From: Haloplanus natans DSM 17983 | Lineage (GTDB): Archaea > Halobacteriota > Halobacteria > Halobacteriales > Haloferacaceae | Direction of reading: 5' to 3' | Length of the DNA: 64,000 nt | NCBI RefSeq assembly: GCF_000427685.1 | Contig: NZ_KE386573.1 | Span: forward strand, 2,216,938-2,280,937 | Shown here: piece after piece, positions 47,816-56,967 of the stretch | Layout: each line of letters starts with the position of its first letter | Position numbering within the stretch: the stretch's first letter is position 1 | Translations under genes and position numbers: made by a program | Notes under the pieces: model-generated | What the model saw: only the letters and a program-made list of their open reading frames with translations | Told to the model about the DNA's origin: nothing | Database searches by the model: none

Positions 47816-48421
47816 TGTTGAAACCTCGATACCACCGCTCCGGCGATACTGGCGGCTCCTCGTGTTGCGACCGGCCGTGTATAAGAATTCCCGATCATTC
47901 TGCGTGCGATGCCGCCAAGCGCCGAAGGCGCGTTGGTACTATCGAGTACAGTAGACACATATATAAACACTTCGGTGGGCGAACCCCTGCGAAACGCTCT
48001 CAAGGACCCTCGAAACGGCCGTGTGAAGGAGTCACACCTTCTGCACCAAGTATATAAAAGAACGGCGAGCAGCCGGGTGGCTATCTTCGTTAGGCGAGAG
48101 AATCCCGCGCTTCAGGGCAGGCGTGAATCGCCGCACGATACGTTTAGGTGTTCGGTGGCCGTACTGGATGCTGACCGACGCAAAACACCCAAAATAACGC
48201 CGAGTCAGCAGGGCAGAACCACGACCCCACTGCCGGATAGGAGTAACGGCGGCGTGGCCCCGCCAGCACCCCGTCGGTGTGCAAACGTACGTTTCCAACT
48301 CAGCGAGCCTCGGCTTGTGGGAAGCCCCGCCGTTTACGACGGGGAGGAGGTCACCGCTCCACTTTCAGTTTCACTCCGGGGGTGGCTCGGGTTCATGTCG
48401 GTCCGTCTACTATGGTGCGTC
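47816..48421. mobile_element. Intergenic stretch with IS200/IS605 end relic
   Basis: No intact gene. The 3' part is like the right end of an IS200/IS605 element: 48321-48355 reads GAAGCCCCGCCG, a TTTA loop, then CGACGGGGAGGAGGTCAC, forming a stem (48325-48344) like the RE hairpins of haloarchaeal TnpB elements, and 48090-48130 holds a similar, decayed CCCGCGCTTCAGGGC motif. Two strong plus-strand TATA elements (47959-47967 and 48051-48059) point into this area. Confidence 0.6.
48021..48059 (+). promoter_or_regulatory. Candidate promoter for a non-coding RNA
   Basis: Strong TATA box TATATAAAA at 48051-48059, preceded by the inverted repeat GTGTGA-AGGAG-TCACAC at 48021-48037. Transcription would begin near 48081, just before the IS-end-like hairpins, and no coding frame follows closely. 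Confidence 0.45.
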
Positions 48422-48577
48422 ATGCTCGAAAACCTCACCACCAGATGCGAGGCGGCCGGGTGCGACCGACCGCTCGACGACGACGCCCTCATGCTGGCGC
48501 TTCGGACCGAGGCGGGCGAGAGACGCGCCTACGAGTGTTCCTGTGGGGCAGTGACGGTGACGGTCGTCCGGCCCTGA
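48422..48577 (+). CDS. 51-aa cysteine-containing small protein
   Basis: Starts MLENLTTRCEAAGCDRPLDD, ends CSCGAVTVTVVRP. Four cysteines in pairs (C-x4-C and C-x-C) suggest a small zinc-binding protein, a common haloarchaeal class. It is 64 bases before the DUF371 gene on the same strand. Acidic, so composition fits a real haloarchaeal gene. Function unknown. Confidence 0.65.
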   Translation: MLENLTTRCEAAGCDRPLDDDALMLALRTEAGERRAYECSCGAVTVTVVRP

Positions 48578-48641
48578 GCGGTCGGTGGAGTCGCCACGGC
48601 GAACCGGCACCCCTATCCGGGGCGCTCGGGGAGTGGCGCCC

Positions 48642-49061
48642 ATGCGAGAGGCCATCCGAGCGCGCGGCCACGAACACGTCGCCGCGACCCACGAGAGCAC
48701 CTTCGAAGTGACGACCGACGACTGGCTGACTCCCGCGGGCGACTGCATCGTCGGTATCGACGCCGACCGTGCTCCCGCCGACTTCGACGACGACTTCGTG
48801 GCCGCCTGTCGCGACCCCGGAGCGACGATCACGCTGACGCTCGCACTCGACGACGGGGAGACGACCCAGCGCGTTCGCGCTCGCGGCCATCCCGACCTCA
48901 CCTTCGAGAGCGGGCGAAGCGCCGTCGTCCGGACGAGCACGTACGTCGACGACCGTACCGTCGCCGTCGGCGCCGACGCGGCCGCGGCCGATCTGGACCG
49001 TGACCTCGTCGCTGCCCTCGCCGACGGCGGGGAGGTCACGCTGACGCTGACCGTCGAGTGA
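48642..49061 (+). CDS. DUF371 family protein
   Basis: A 139-residue beta-rich protein starting MREAIRARGHEHVAATHES, with the DUF371 pattern GHExVxAxHxST and a central DCIVGIDAD. Archaeal DUF371 proteins are small barrels of unknown function. ATG 48642 is selected over 48585 because the extra residues are arginine- and proline-rich. Its TGA is followed at once by the glycosylase reading frame (GTGA at 49058), so co-transcription is likely. Confidence 0.85.
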   Translation: MREAIRARGHEHVAATHESTFEVTTDDWLTPAGDCIVGIDADRAPADFDDDFVAACRDPGATITLTLALDDGETTQRVRARGHPDLTFESGRSAVVRTSTYVDDRTVAVGADAAAADLDRDLVAALADGGEVTLTLTVE

Positions 49062-49111
49062 CGAACGACACGGACGCCGCGCTTTTGCCGATCACGCCCT
49101 CACGCTCGTCC

Positions 49112-49930
49112 ATGTCCGAGGAACCCGCGGAGAACGTCAGCGGCGGGGCGGACGGCGGCGGCGTCGAGGCGGAGTTCGCGGCCGGCGCCCCGGAGACGCG
49201 AGCCGAAGCCGTCGTCGACGCCCTCGGCGATATGTACTGGCAGAAGGCGTACGGCGGGCGGGACGCCTTTCCCTGTCTCGTGCGGACGATCCTGAGCCAG
49301 AACACGAGCGACACCGCCAGCCAGCCGGCGTTCGACGCCTTGCTCGACCGCTACGACGACGGCACGGATCTGGCGGCGACGCTCGCGGCCGCCGACCGCG
49401 AGACGCTCGCCGACACCATCGCCTCCGCGGGACTGTACAACCAGAAATCACGGGTGATCGTCGACGCCGCCGCGGAAATCGTCGCCGACTTCGGCGGCGC
49501 CGACGCGTTCGACGACTTCGTCCGCGAGGGCGACCCCGACGCCGTGCGCGACCGTCTCCTCGACATCCACGGCGTCGGCCCGAAGACCGCCGACTGCGTC
49601 CTCCTCTTTTCGGGTGGCCGTGGCGGCGTCTTCCCCGTCGACACCCACGTCCACCGCATCGCCCGTCGACTCGGAGTGGCACCGCCAGACGCCGACCACG
49701 AGGGGGTGCGCGAGGCACTGGAGAGCGCGGTGCCGACCGAGAAGTGTGGCTTCGGTCACACCGCGATGATCCAGTTCGGTCGGGAGTACTGCTCGGCGCG
49801 CACGCCGGCGTGTCTCGACGGGCCGGAGGCGTGCCCGCTGGCCGACCTGTGTGACCGGGTGGGCGTCGATCCGGCGTCGGCCGTCGTCGTCGACCCGGCG
49901 GACGCCGCCGACAGAGACGAACTGCGGTAA
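49112..49930 (+). CDS. Endonuclease III-like DNA glycosylase
   Basis: A 272-residue HhH-GPD DNA glycosylase/AP lyase: ILSQNTSD, helix-hairpin-helix with catalytic Lys LLDIHGVGPKTADC near residue 155, catalytic Asp FPVDTHVHRIARRLG. The C-terminal Fe-S cysteines read C-x6-C-x6-C-x5-C, with four more residues than canonical Nth between the second and third. The ATG at 49112 is favoured; the GTG at 49058 would add 18 residues and overlap DUF371. Acts in base excision repair of oxidised pyrimidines. Confidence 0.9.
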   Translation: MSEEPAENVSGGADGGGVEAEFAAGAPETRAEAVVDALGDMYWQKAYGGRDAFPCLVRTILSQNTSDTASQPAFDALLDRYDDGTDLAATLAAADRETLADTIASAGLYNQKSRVIVDAAAEIVADFGGADAFDDFVREGDPDAVRDRLLDIHGVGPKTADCVLLFSGGRGGVFPVDTHVHRIARRLGVAPPDADHEGVREALESAVPTEKCGFGHTAMIQFGREYCSARTPACLDGPEACPLADLCDRVGVDPASAVVVDPADAADRDELR

Positions 49931-50006
49931 GCGTTCACCGACTCGTTTCGACGAACTGCCGGTACCGGCGTACAGTAACCCGTGCGAACGTTGCGCGGCC
50001 GCCCCG

Positions 50007-50327
50007 TCAGCCGTCTCCGTCCCCGTCGGCCGGCCGAATCTCGACGACGCCCCGGCCGTGAACGGTTACCACGGATTCGAGATAGTGGAACTCGAGGACG
50101 CGGTCGTCGCTCCCGTCGTTGCCTTTTACCAGGCGGTCGATGGCCGCCGGGTCAATCGTCTCGACGAGCGGTTCGAGCGCCGTGGGGGCGGTGTCGTGGA
50201 CGCTCGCCATCGCTTCGACGACGGCCATGCTCGGCGCGATGGCGTCACTGTCGAACTCCGCCAGATGCGTCTTCGACTCGGAATCGTAACTCATCGAAAC
50301 CGGCTCGTCGGTCGGTAACTCACTCAC
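50007..50327 (-). CDS. HalOD1 output domain protein
   Basis: A 106-residue single-domain protein. The motifs SMAVVEAMASVHDTAPTALEP and ETIDPAAIDRLV are typical of HalOD1, the haloarchaeal output domain in signalling proteins. No receiver or PAS part is attached, so it may act as a free-standing output unit. C-terminus is VRPADGDGDG-like acidic tail. Confidence 0.85.
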   Translation of the reverse strand: MSELPTDEPVSMSYDSESKTHLAEFDSDAIAPSMAVVEAMASVHDTAPTALEPLVETIDPAAIDRLVKGNDGSDDRVLEFHYLESVVTVHGRGVVEIRPADGDGDG

Positions 50328-50497
50328 TCACATCCGCCTCCACGCCCTGCCGGCCGACGCGACTGCCCGAAGTCGCGTGAACGCTGGAAGAAAGACGGCA
50401 AGGGGTGTCTCGTCCGATGTCATAACCGAAGAACGGTTTGGACGGTCATGGTCTTTTCGCAACGGGAACGGGAGCCGCGACACCGGAGCGACGGCGC

Positions 50498-52420
50498 CTA
50501 CTTGAACCGGAACGTTTCGAGGTTCTTCGGCGCGAACGTCCGCATATTGTAGTCGTGATAGAGCGCGGAGGAGAGGTCCTGAACGGAGCGCTCGTCGCCG
50601 TGGACACAGAGCACCTTCTCGGGACGGGGATTCATCGTCTTGACGAAGTTCTCCAGTCCCTGTCGGTCGGCGTGGCCGGAGAAGCCGTCGACGGTTTCGA
50701 CGTCCATCTTCAGCGAGAGGGTGTTGCCGCGGCCGCGACCGTTGCCGCGGTCGTTCATCGGAATCTCGTCCCAGCCGTTCTGAATCCGCCGGCCGAGGGT
50801 CCCCTGGGCCTGGTAGCCGACGAACACGAGCGTCGAATCCGGATCGGGACCGAGGTGGCGGAGCCAGGACATGATCGGCCCGCCCGTGACCATCCCCGAG
50901 GTAGAGAGGATGATCGCCGGGTCGCCGTCCGTGACCTCCTGGCGTTCGTCCTCGCCCGCGTCGATGTGGTTGAACTCCTCGGCGAGGAAGGGGTTCTCGT
51001 CCTCGTGGAAGATGCGGTCCCGGAGGTCGTCACGCAGATATTCGGGATAGGTGGTGTGGATGGCCGTCGCCTCCCAGATCATGCCGTCGAGGTGGACGGG
51101 CATCCGTGGAATCTTCCCGGAGCGCATCGCCTCCTCGAGGACGAGCATGATCTCCTGGGATCGCCCGACTGCGAAGGCGGGGATGACGACTTTCCCCCCT
51201 TTCTCGTGGGTGTCGTTGATGATCTCCAGCAGGTTTCGCTCGGAGTCCTCCTGGTCGGTCTGGTAGTCGTTGCGCCCGCCGTAGGTCGACTCCAGAACCA
51301 ACGTCTCGACCCGCGGGAAGTCGTTGACGGCGCCGTTGAACAGGCGGGTGTCCTCGTAGTGGATGTCACCCGAGAAGGCGACGTTGTAGAGGCCGTCGCC
51401 GATGTGGAAGTGGGAGACGGCGGAGCCGAGGATGTGGCCCGCGTTGTGGAAGGTGAGCTTTACGTCCGGCGCGATGTCGGTCACGTCGCCGTACTCGAGC
51501 GGGACGGTGTGTTTGATCGCTTCGCGAACCATCCCGCTCTCGTAGGGGGGCGTGCGGCCCTCCTTGGCGGCCACGTCGAGGTAGTCGAGGGTCAGCAGAC
51601 CCATCAGATCCCGGGTGGGCTCCGTACAGTAGATAGGACCGTCGTAGCCGTATTTGAACAGGAGGGGGATGAGCGCGGAGTGGTCGAGGTGGGCGTGGGT
51701 GAGAACGACGGCGTCGATGGAGTTCAGCGGCGCCGCCTCGGGCACCTGAAGGTAGGGTACCTCGCCTTCGGCGCCCGGTTTGTCGCCGCAGTCGACGAGG
51801 ACGCGCGTCTCGGCAGTCGAGAGGATGAAGCTCGCGCGGCCGACCTCGCGACAGCAGCCGAGGGTGGTGATACGCACCCACTGGTCGTTGGCCATCTCCT
51901 CGCGGTGGATCTGCCGGCCGACGCGTTCGAGGATGTCGCGGCGCTCCTCGCGCTCCTGTTTCAGGAAGTTGCGGACGTTCGAAACGGTCGAGGATTCGAT
52001 GGGCGGCGTGCGCACCACCTCGGGCGTCCAGCCGATGGCCTTCGTGATCTCGCGGAGCGTCGAGCCGTGGCGGCCGATGACCATCCCCGGTTTCTCGGCT
52101 TCGATGACGACCTCGCCGGTGTCGATGTGGAAATCGAGGTCGGTGACGCCCGCCTCGTCAGGGATCACCTCGCGAATCGTCTCGCGGGCCTCGGAGACGG
52201 CCATCAGTACGTCGGGGTCGGGACGGACCGTGATCCGTTTGCGGAGCTTGCTCGCCAGCTTGCGGATCAGGTCGCCGTTGCTGGCGAACTCCTTCGGATC
52301 GCGCGTGTACACGACCAGTTCCGGCCCTTCGTATTTCACGTCGGAAACGGAGATGCCCGGTGGAAGTTCGTCTTCGATCTCTGCTTTCAGGTCCTCGAGT
52401 TGCTTGTCTACGGAGCTCAT
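50498..52420 (-). CDS. aCPSF1: Beta-CASP ribonuclease aCPSF1 (transcription termination factor FttA)
   Basis: A 640-residue ribonuclease with two N-terminal KH domains (about 1-180; GMVIGRHGSTLREITK), metallo-beta-lactamase HAHLDHS near residue 243, and a beta-CASP domain (STSGMVTGGP, HADRQGLENFV), ending in a short C-terminal motif. In archaea this enzyme terminates transcription by cutting nascent RNA. ATG 52420 gives the usual MSSVDKQLEDLKAEIEDELP start. The nearest strong TATA element is 200 bases upstream, implying a long leader. Confidence 0.96.
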   Translation of the reverse strand: MSSVDKQLEDLKAEIEDELPPGISVSDVKYEGPELVVYTRDPKEFASNGDLIRKLASKLRKRITVRPDPDVLMAVSEARETIREVIPDEAGVTDLDFHIDTGEVVIEAEKPGMVIGRHGSTLREITKAIGWTPEVVRTPPIESSTVSNVRNFLKQEREERRDILERVGRQIHREEMANDQWVRITTLGCCREVGRASFILSTAETRVLVDCGDKPGAEGEVPYLQVPEAAPLNSIDAVVLTHAHLDHSALIPLLFKYGYDGPIYCTEPTRDLMGLLTLDYLDVAAKEGRTPPYESGMVREAIKHTVPLEYGDVTDIAPDVKLTFHNAGHILGSAVSHFHIGDGLYNVAFSGDIHYEDTRLFNGAVNDFPRVETLVLESTYGGRNDYQTDQEDSERNLLEIINDTHEKGGKVVIPAFAVGRSQEIMLVLEEAMRSGKIPRMPVHLDGMIWEATAIHTTYPEYLRDDLRDRIFHEDENPFLAEEFNHIDAGEDERQEVTDGDPAIILSTSGMVTGGPIMSWLRHLGPDPDSTLVFVGYQAQGTLGRRIQNGWDEIPMNDRGNGRGRGNTLSLKMDVETVDGFSGHADRQGLENFVKTMNPRPEKVLCVHGDERSVQDLSSALYHDYNMRTFAPKNLETFRFK

Positions 52421-52620
52421 ATGTACCGGTGGAGAGCCCTCCGTTCGGCCGCCCTCGGTCGACGCCCCGGCACGGACGGCACACCCGCGACGACTGCCGA
52501 GTAACGGCGGTCGTCGGTGGCGGTCGTGCCGTGGGGGAGCATCGGTGAACGGGCCTGTAGAGGTGCTCGACTGCGGGAAGAGGCAGCGAAAACCCGCTTG
52601 AGTCACCCTATCAGGCCAGC

Positions 52621-52630
52621 ATTATAAAAG
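52621..52630. promoter_or_regulatory. Bidirectional TATA element between aCPSF1 and a hypothetical gene
   Basis: ATTATAAAAG reads as a TATA box on both strands. To the right it starts a transcript about 19 bases before ATG 52671; to the left it gives an aCPSF1 leader of about 180 bases. Confidence 0.5.
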
Positions 52631-52670
52631 CCTTCGCAAAATCGAAGACGTTGGCCCCCGGACGGGCCGT

Positions 52671-53153
52671 ATGGAACTCACCCCGGCGACGGTGACGGCC
52701 GAATACGAGTGGGTGCGCGACCGCGCGCCGACGGTCGTCCCGCTGATCAACGAGACCCGCGACCGACTGGCCGACTGCTTCGGCGTCGAGGTCGGCTCGG
52801 TGACCGAATCGACCTACTGCGACGAGGTGGCCGTCGTCTTCGGCGACGGTGACCGCGCGGTCAACGTCGCCGGCTACGTCGCCCTCCTCCGTGACCTCGA
52901 CGTGGACGGGGACTACCCCGGCTTCGTCGTCGACGAGGTGCTGGGCCGGGAACTCGCCGCCGCCATCGCGGGCGGCCAGCCCTTCTCGCTGCTCGCGCAG
53001 GCGACCTTCCACGTCGCGGACGTGACGACCCACACCGACGGCGTCGCGGGGGCGGACGACCTCGATGCGGCCCTCGCGGCCGGCTTCCAGACCCGGCTGC
53101 CCGGCTGGGCGTGGACCGAGGGCGAGAGCCCGTTCGCAGTCGGGAACGATTAA
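52671..53153 (+). CDS. Haloarchaeal conserved protein of unknown function
   Basis: A 160-residue acidic soluble protein starting MELTPATVTAEYEWVRDRAP. It is rich in Asp and Ala, with alternating alpha/beta pattern and no motif I recognise. Codon use and acidity match its neighbours. The promoter at 52621-52630 is shared with aCPSF1. It lies 25 bases before the SDR gene on the same strand and may be co-transcribed with it. Confidence 0.7.
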   Translation: MELTPATVTAEYEWVRDRAPTVVPLINETRDRLADCFGVEVGSVTESTYCDEVAVVFGDGDRAVNVAGYVALLRDLDVDGDYPGFVVDEVLGRELAAAIAGGQPFSLLAQATFHVADVTTHTDGVAGADDLDAALAAGFQTRLPGWAWTEGESPFAVGND

Positions 53154-53178
53154 CTGGCGGCGGGCCGAGGGACGCGGT

Positions 53179-54003
53179 GTGCAACCGAAGACCGTCCTCA
53201 TCACGGGCTGTTCGTCCGGCATCGGGCACGCGACCGCCGAGGCCTTCCTCGACGAGGAGTGGGAGGTGTACGCCACGGCCCGCAATCCCGCCGACGTGGA
53301 GACGCTCGGCGACCGGGGCTGTACTCTCGCGACACTCGACGTGACCGAGGACGACGACGTAGAGCGGGTCGTCGACCGGATCGTCGAGGAGCAGGGGCGG
53401 ATCGACTGCCTCGTCAACAACGCCGGCTACGCGCAGTTCGGACCCATCGAGGACGTGCCCGTCGACGCCGTCCACCGGCAGTTCGACGTGAACGTCTACG
53501 GCCCCCACCGGCTCACCCGCGCCGTCCTCCCGCACATGCGCCGGCGTCGCGAGGGAACCATCGTCAACGTCTCCAGTGTCGCCGGCCGCCTCTCCTTCCC
53601 CGGCGGCGGCGTCTACTGTGGCTCGAAGTTCGCCCTCGAAGCCATGACCGACGCCCTGCGCGCCGAAGTCGACGAGTACGGCATCGACGCCGTCCTGATC
53701 GAACCCGGCCCCGTCGACACCGCGTTCACCGACCGCGCGGAAGACGAAATCGAGGGCGTCGAACGCTCGGGAGCCTATGACTCCTTCTACGAGGTGTTCG
53801 AGGACACGCAGGCCATCGGCGGCGGCGGCCCGGGCGCCGTGGCCCCCGAACGCGTCGCCGAGGACGTACTGAATGCCGCGAGTTCGACCAAACCCGCCAG
53901 CCGCGTGCCCGTCGGGATGCTCGCGCGGGTGAGCGTCCTCGGACGATTCGTCCCCGACCGTCTGCGTGATCGGGCGTTCGGGCTGCTGGACAGGCTACGC
54001 TAA
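53179..54003 (+). CDS. Short-chain dehydrogenase/reductase
   Basis: A 274-residue classical SDR: TGCSSGIG cofactor motif at residue 9, NNAGYA, the catalytic Ser in VNVSSVAGRLS, and YCGSKFALE with Tyr and Lys. Probably NADP-dependent. GTG 53179 fits the usual position of the first strand (VQPKTVLITG); no good ATG exists close by. Substrate unknown. Confidence 0.92.
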   Translation: MQPKTVLITGCSSGIGHATAEAFLDEEWEVYATARNPADVETLGDRGCTLATLDVTEDDDVERVVDRIVEEQGRIDCLVNNAGYAQFGPIEDVPVDAVHRQFDVNVYGPHRLTRAVLPHMRRRREGTIVNVSSVAGRLSFPGGGVYCGSKFALEAMTDALRAEVDEYGIDAVLIEPGPVDTAFTDRAEDEIEGVERSGAYDSFYEVFEDTQAIGGGGPGAVAPERVAEDVLNAASSTKPASRVPVGMLARVSVLGRFVPDRLRDRAFGLLDRLR

Positions 54004-54008
54004 CGATC

Positions 54009-54161
54009 TCAAATCGCGAAAAGTACCGAGAGAGCCGCGTACACGGCGCCGAGCAACAACAGCGCGGACAGGACGAGCGCACCCCACGTGCGGCCGTTCC
54101 CCGGAACGTCGGGGACCGCCGACGGGGAGAACGGCGAGAGCGATCCGTCGTGGCCGTCGTG
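54009..54161 (-). pseudogene. Small membrane-protein-like frame without a start
   Basis: An open minus-strand stretch of 50 codons ends with a convincing helix (WGALVLSALLLLGAVYAAL, then FAI stop), preceded by a proline-rich segment. There is an in-frame TAA just before it and no ATG or GTG inside. Either the start was lost or an unusual codon is used. It lies downstream of get3 on the same strand. Confidence 0.4.
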
Positions 54162-54206
54162 TTACCGCTCGAACGACAAGGGTTCTGCGACCGCGACCGC
54201 CGCAAA

Positions 54207-55352
54207 CTACGCCAGACACGCCGCGACGACGCGCAACGCCCGTTCGCCACGGACTTCGTCGGCCAGCAGCGGCACCCGTTTCACGTCGTGGCCCCGGAAC
54301 AGGTCGGTCGCACGGCGGAGCGCCCGCTGTTGAACGTCCCACCGACGCTGGCAGAACTCGCAGTCCTCCAGGTTCGGCGAGACGACCCACGCGGGGTCCA
54401 CGTCGGCCACGTCCGCCAGGTTCTCCATCACGCGGTTGACGACGACGGTGTTTACGGGGATAGAGAACTCGTCGAGGCGGGCAACGAGTCGCTCGGACTC
54501 GACGACGCTCATCTCCTCGGGCACCATGACGACCCGGAAGTCGGTACGGGACGGGTCCTGCAGAACGGCCCGCAGGCGCTCGATCCGATCCCGGAGTTCG
54601 TCGAGGTCCGGCGCCTCGGCGTCGTCGCCGCCGCCCACGCCGAACATCCCTTTGAAGCCCTCCATCATCCCCGAGAACTTCTCGCGCATGGAGAGCAGGC
54701 GCCCGACCATCGAGTCGAGCATCTCGGGGAGTTCGAGCAGTCGGAGGGTGTGGCCCGTCGGCGCCGTGTCGACGATAACCCGCTCGAATCGGGGGTCGTC
54801 GAGATACTCGAGCAACTGCCGCATGGCCGCCGCCTCGTCCGCGCCGGGCATCGAGCCGCCCATCAGCGGGTCGACGGCGTCGTCGCCCAACATCTCGCCG
54901 AGTTCGCCGAGGCCGCCGAGTGGGGCGCCGTCGCCGGCACCGGGAGTCGCTCCGTCCTCGCCGCCGTCGACGCCGATTCCACCCTGTCCGAACAACCCCT
55001 CCTCCATCGCCGCCTCGGGGTCGATTTCGGCGGCCCACAGCGGAACCTCGTCGCGGATGCGCGTCGGCCGCGGCGGGATGTCCGTATCGAGCGTGTCCGA
55101 CAGGGAGTGGGCGGGGTCCGTCGAGACGACCAGCGTCGCGGTGCCGTCGGCGGCGGAGGAAAGCGCCGTCGCCGCCGCCATCGTCGTCTTGCCCACGCCG
55201 CCTTTCCCGCCGTAGAGGACGTACTCGGGGGCGTCGACACCCTGGGGCAGGTCGGCCGTCGCCTCCACGTCGACTTCGGCGGGGCCGCGGTCGTGGGCGG
55301 TCGCGTCCGCGTCGTCGACTTCTTCGACCGGTTCGACGTCGATTTCGCTCAT
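54207..55352 (-). CDS. get3: Get3/ArsA-type ATPase
   Basis: A 381-residue P-loop ATPase. A deviant Walker A GGKGGVGKTT at about residue 57, switch STDPAHSLSDTLD, the IVDTAPTGHTLRLLELP motif, and a CEFC zinc pair near the C-terminus (about 345). One ATPase domain, as in archaeal Get3, which targets tail-anchored proteins; arsenite pumping is the older alternative for the family and no arsB-like gene is near. ATG 55352 is preferred over 55571. Confidence 0.92.
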   Translation of the reverse strand: MSEIDVEPVEEVDDADATAHDRGPAEVDVEATADLPQGVDAPEYVLYGGKGGVGKTTMAAATALSSAADGTATLVVSTDPAHSLSDTLDTDIPPRPTRIRDEVPLWAAEIDPEAAMEEGLFGQGGIGVDGGEDGATPGAGDGAPLGGLGELGEMLGDDAVDPLMGGSMPGADEAAAMRQLLEYLDDPRFERVIVDTAPTGHTLRLLELPEMLDSMVGRLLSMREKFSGMMEGFKGMFGVGGGDDAEAPDLDELRDRIERLRAVLQDPSRTDFRVVMVPEEMSVVESERLVARLDEFSIPVNTVVVNRVMENLADVADVDPAWVVSPNLEDCEFCQRRWDVQQRALRRATDLFRGHDVKRVPLLADEVRGERALRVVAACLA

Positions 55353-55431
55353 ACGGAGCCCGAGACGGTCCGGACACCTGTACCCGTCGATACGGACAAA
55401 ACACTGTCCGGCCGAGGCTGTAGTCGCCGGC

Positions 55432-55788
55432 GTGTTCGAACCGCCCTCTACCAGCCGGTCCATACGCATCGCCCTCACCGTAGCGTTGCTCGCCGTCGGC
55501 ACGGGCTGTCTCGGCACGGGTCCCGCGGCACCCGCGACGACGACGCCGACAGCGACACCCGCCCCGAACACGGACTGTCCGCCCGCCCTGACCGTCTACG
55601 AACTCGAGTCGGAACCGGCCGACACCGGATCGGCGATCGCCTACGAGAACCTCACCGCCGACCAGCAGGCGACGTTCGACCGGGCGCGAAACGGTAGCGC
55701 CGTCGAGGACTTCGACGACGCGTGGCACGACATCGATGTCGTGGCCTACGAGGGTCGCTACTACCGCGCTGGCATCGTCGTCTGCTAG
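55432..55788 (+). CDS. Small predicted lipoprotein
   Basis: A 118-residue protein with an N-terminal helix and lipobox LAVGTGC (Cys at residue 26), a Thr/Pro linker, and a C-terminal domain YENLTADQQATFDRA found in haloarchaeal DUF7979-like proteins. It would be anchored outside the membrane through the cysteine. Start GTG 55432. The gene ends in CTAG shared with the convergent aminotransferase. Confidence 0.8.
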   Translation: MFEPPSTSRSIRIALTVALLAVGTGCLGTGPAAPATTTPTATPAPNTDCPPALTVYELESEPADTGSAIAYENLTADQQATFDRARNGSAVEDFDDAWHDIDVVAYEGRYYRAGIVVC

Positions 55789-56882
55789 AAATCGTATTCG
55801 GCCAGCCGCCGGGCGGCCTCCTCGGCACGCGGCGTGACGAGCGCGAACCGGACCCACTCGTCGTAGCTACCGAAAGTGTCGCCGGGCATGCAGGCGACGC
55901 CGGCCTCGTCGACGAGGCGTTCGACGTTCGCCAAGGTGCCGGGAAAACCGTCGAAACGTGCGAAGACGTAGAAGGCCCCGTCGGGGTGGATGTACTCCGC
56001 GCCCGCCGCGTCGAGGGCGTCGGTGAAGGCGTCGATGCGCTCACGGAGGAGGTCACGCGACGCCTCGTAATACTCCGGACCGGTCTCCCGAAGCGCGCGG
56101 AGGACCGCGGCCTGCGAGGGGCGGGCGCCGGTGACGTTGACGAGCATGTGTCTGGTCTTCGCCGCCTCGACCAACTGCGGGGGAAAGAGCGCGTAGCCGA
56201 CGCGAAGCCCCGTCACCGCCATCGACTTCGAGAAGGAGTTGGTGACGACGGCGCGGTCGGAGTCGAAGGCGAGCGCGCTCTCGAACCGCCCGGCGTAGTC
56301 GTAGTGGTCGTACACCTCGTCCGAGACGAGCAGCGCGTCGTGTTCCTCGGCCAGGTCGACCATCGCACCGACCGTGTCGGCGTCGTACACCGCGCCGGTG
56401 GGGTTGTTGGGCGAGTTGATCAGGATGGCCGCGGTGTCGGTGCTCGCCGCGTCGGCCATCGCCTCGACGTCGAGGCCGCCGTCGTCGGCGACGGGGACGA
56501 GGCGCGGGTCGGCGCCGAGCATCCGCGCCTTGCCGGGGTAGTAGGGGTAGACCGGATCGGTCAGCAGTATCTCGTCTCCGGCGTCGCGTTCGAGCGCCGC
56601 CGCCATCGCGAGGTAGTTCGCCTCGCCCGCGCCGTTCGTGATCACGACGCGGTCGATATCGACGCCGCGGCGGGCAGCGATTTCCTCGCGCAGGGCGCGC
56701 AGGCCGTCGCTCGGCGGATACTGGAACTCGGCGGGGTCGCCGTCGGCGTAGTCCCGAAGCCCCTCGCGGAGCGCGGTCGGCGGCTCCCAGTCCGGCCCGC
56801 CGCTCACCAAGTCGATCACGTCGCGGTCGGCCGCGGCCGCGTACTGCATGACGTGAAAGAAAAGTGGCGTATCGTAGTCCAT
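55785..56882 (-). CDS. PLP-dependent aminotransferase class I/II
   Basis: A 365-residue fold-type I aminotransferase: SGGPDWEPP near residue 24, NSPNNPTGAVYD with the PLP-contacting Asn, SDEVYDHY, and the Schiff-base Lys in NSFSKSMAVTGLRVGY near 225. ATG 56882 gives the start MDYDTPLFFHVMQYA seen in haloarchaeal homologues; an earlier start at 56936 adds 18 residues. Substrate specificity not readable; aspartate or aromatic amino acids are usual. Confidence 0.92.
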   Translation of the reverse strand: MDYDTPLFFHVMQYAAAADRDVIDLVSGGPDWEPPTALREGLRDYADGDPAEFQYPPSDGLRALREEIAARRGVDIDRVVITNGAGEANYLAMAAALERDAGDEILLTDPVYPYYPGKARMLGADPRLVPVADDGGLDVEAMADAASTDTAAILINSPNNPTGAVYDADTVGAMVDLAEEHDALLVSDEVYDHYDYAGRFESALAFDSDRAVVTNSFSKSMAVTGLRVGYALFPPQLVEAAKTRHMLVNVTGARPSQAAVLRALRETGPEYYEASRDLLRERIDAFTDALDAAGAEYIHPDGAFYVFARFDGFPGTLANVERLVDEAGVACMPGDTFGSYDEWVRFALVTPRAEEAARRLAEYDF

Positions 56883-56967
56883 GCCTGCCCTGCGGACGGC
56901 GATCAAATCCGTCTTTCGTTCGACGACCGCCGACACTTTTCAGGGGTGAGAGCAAATTCCCCGACGG

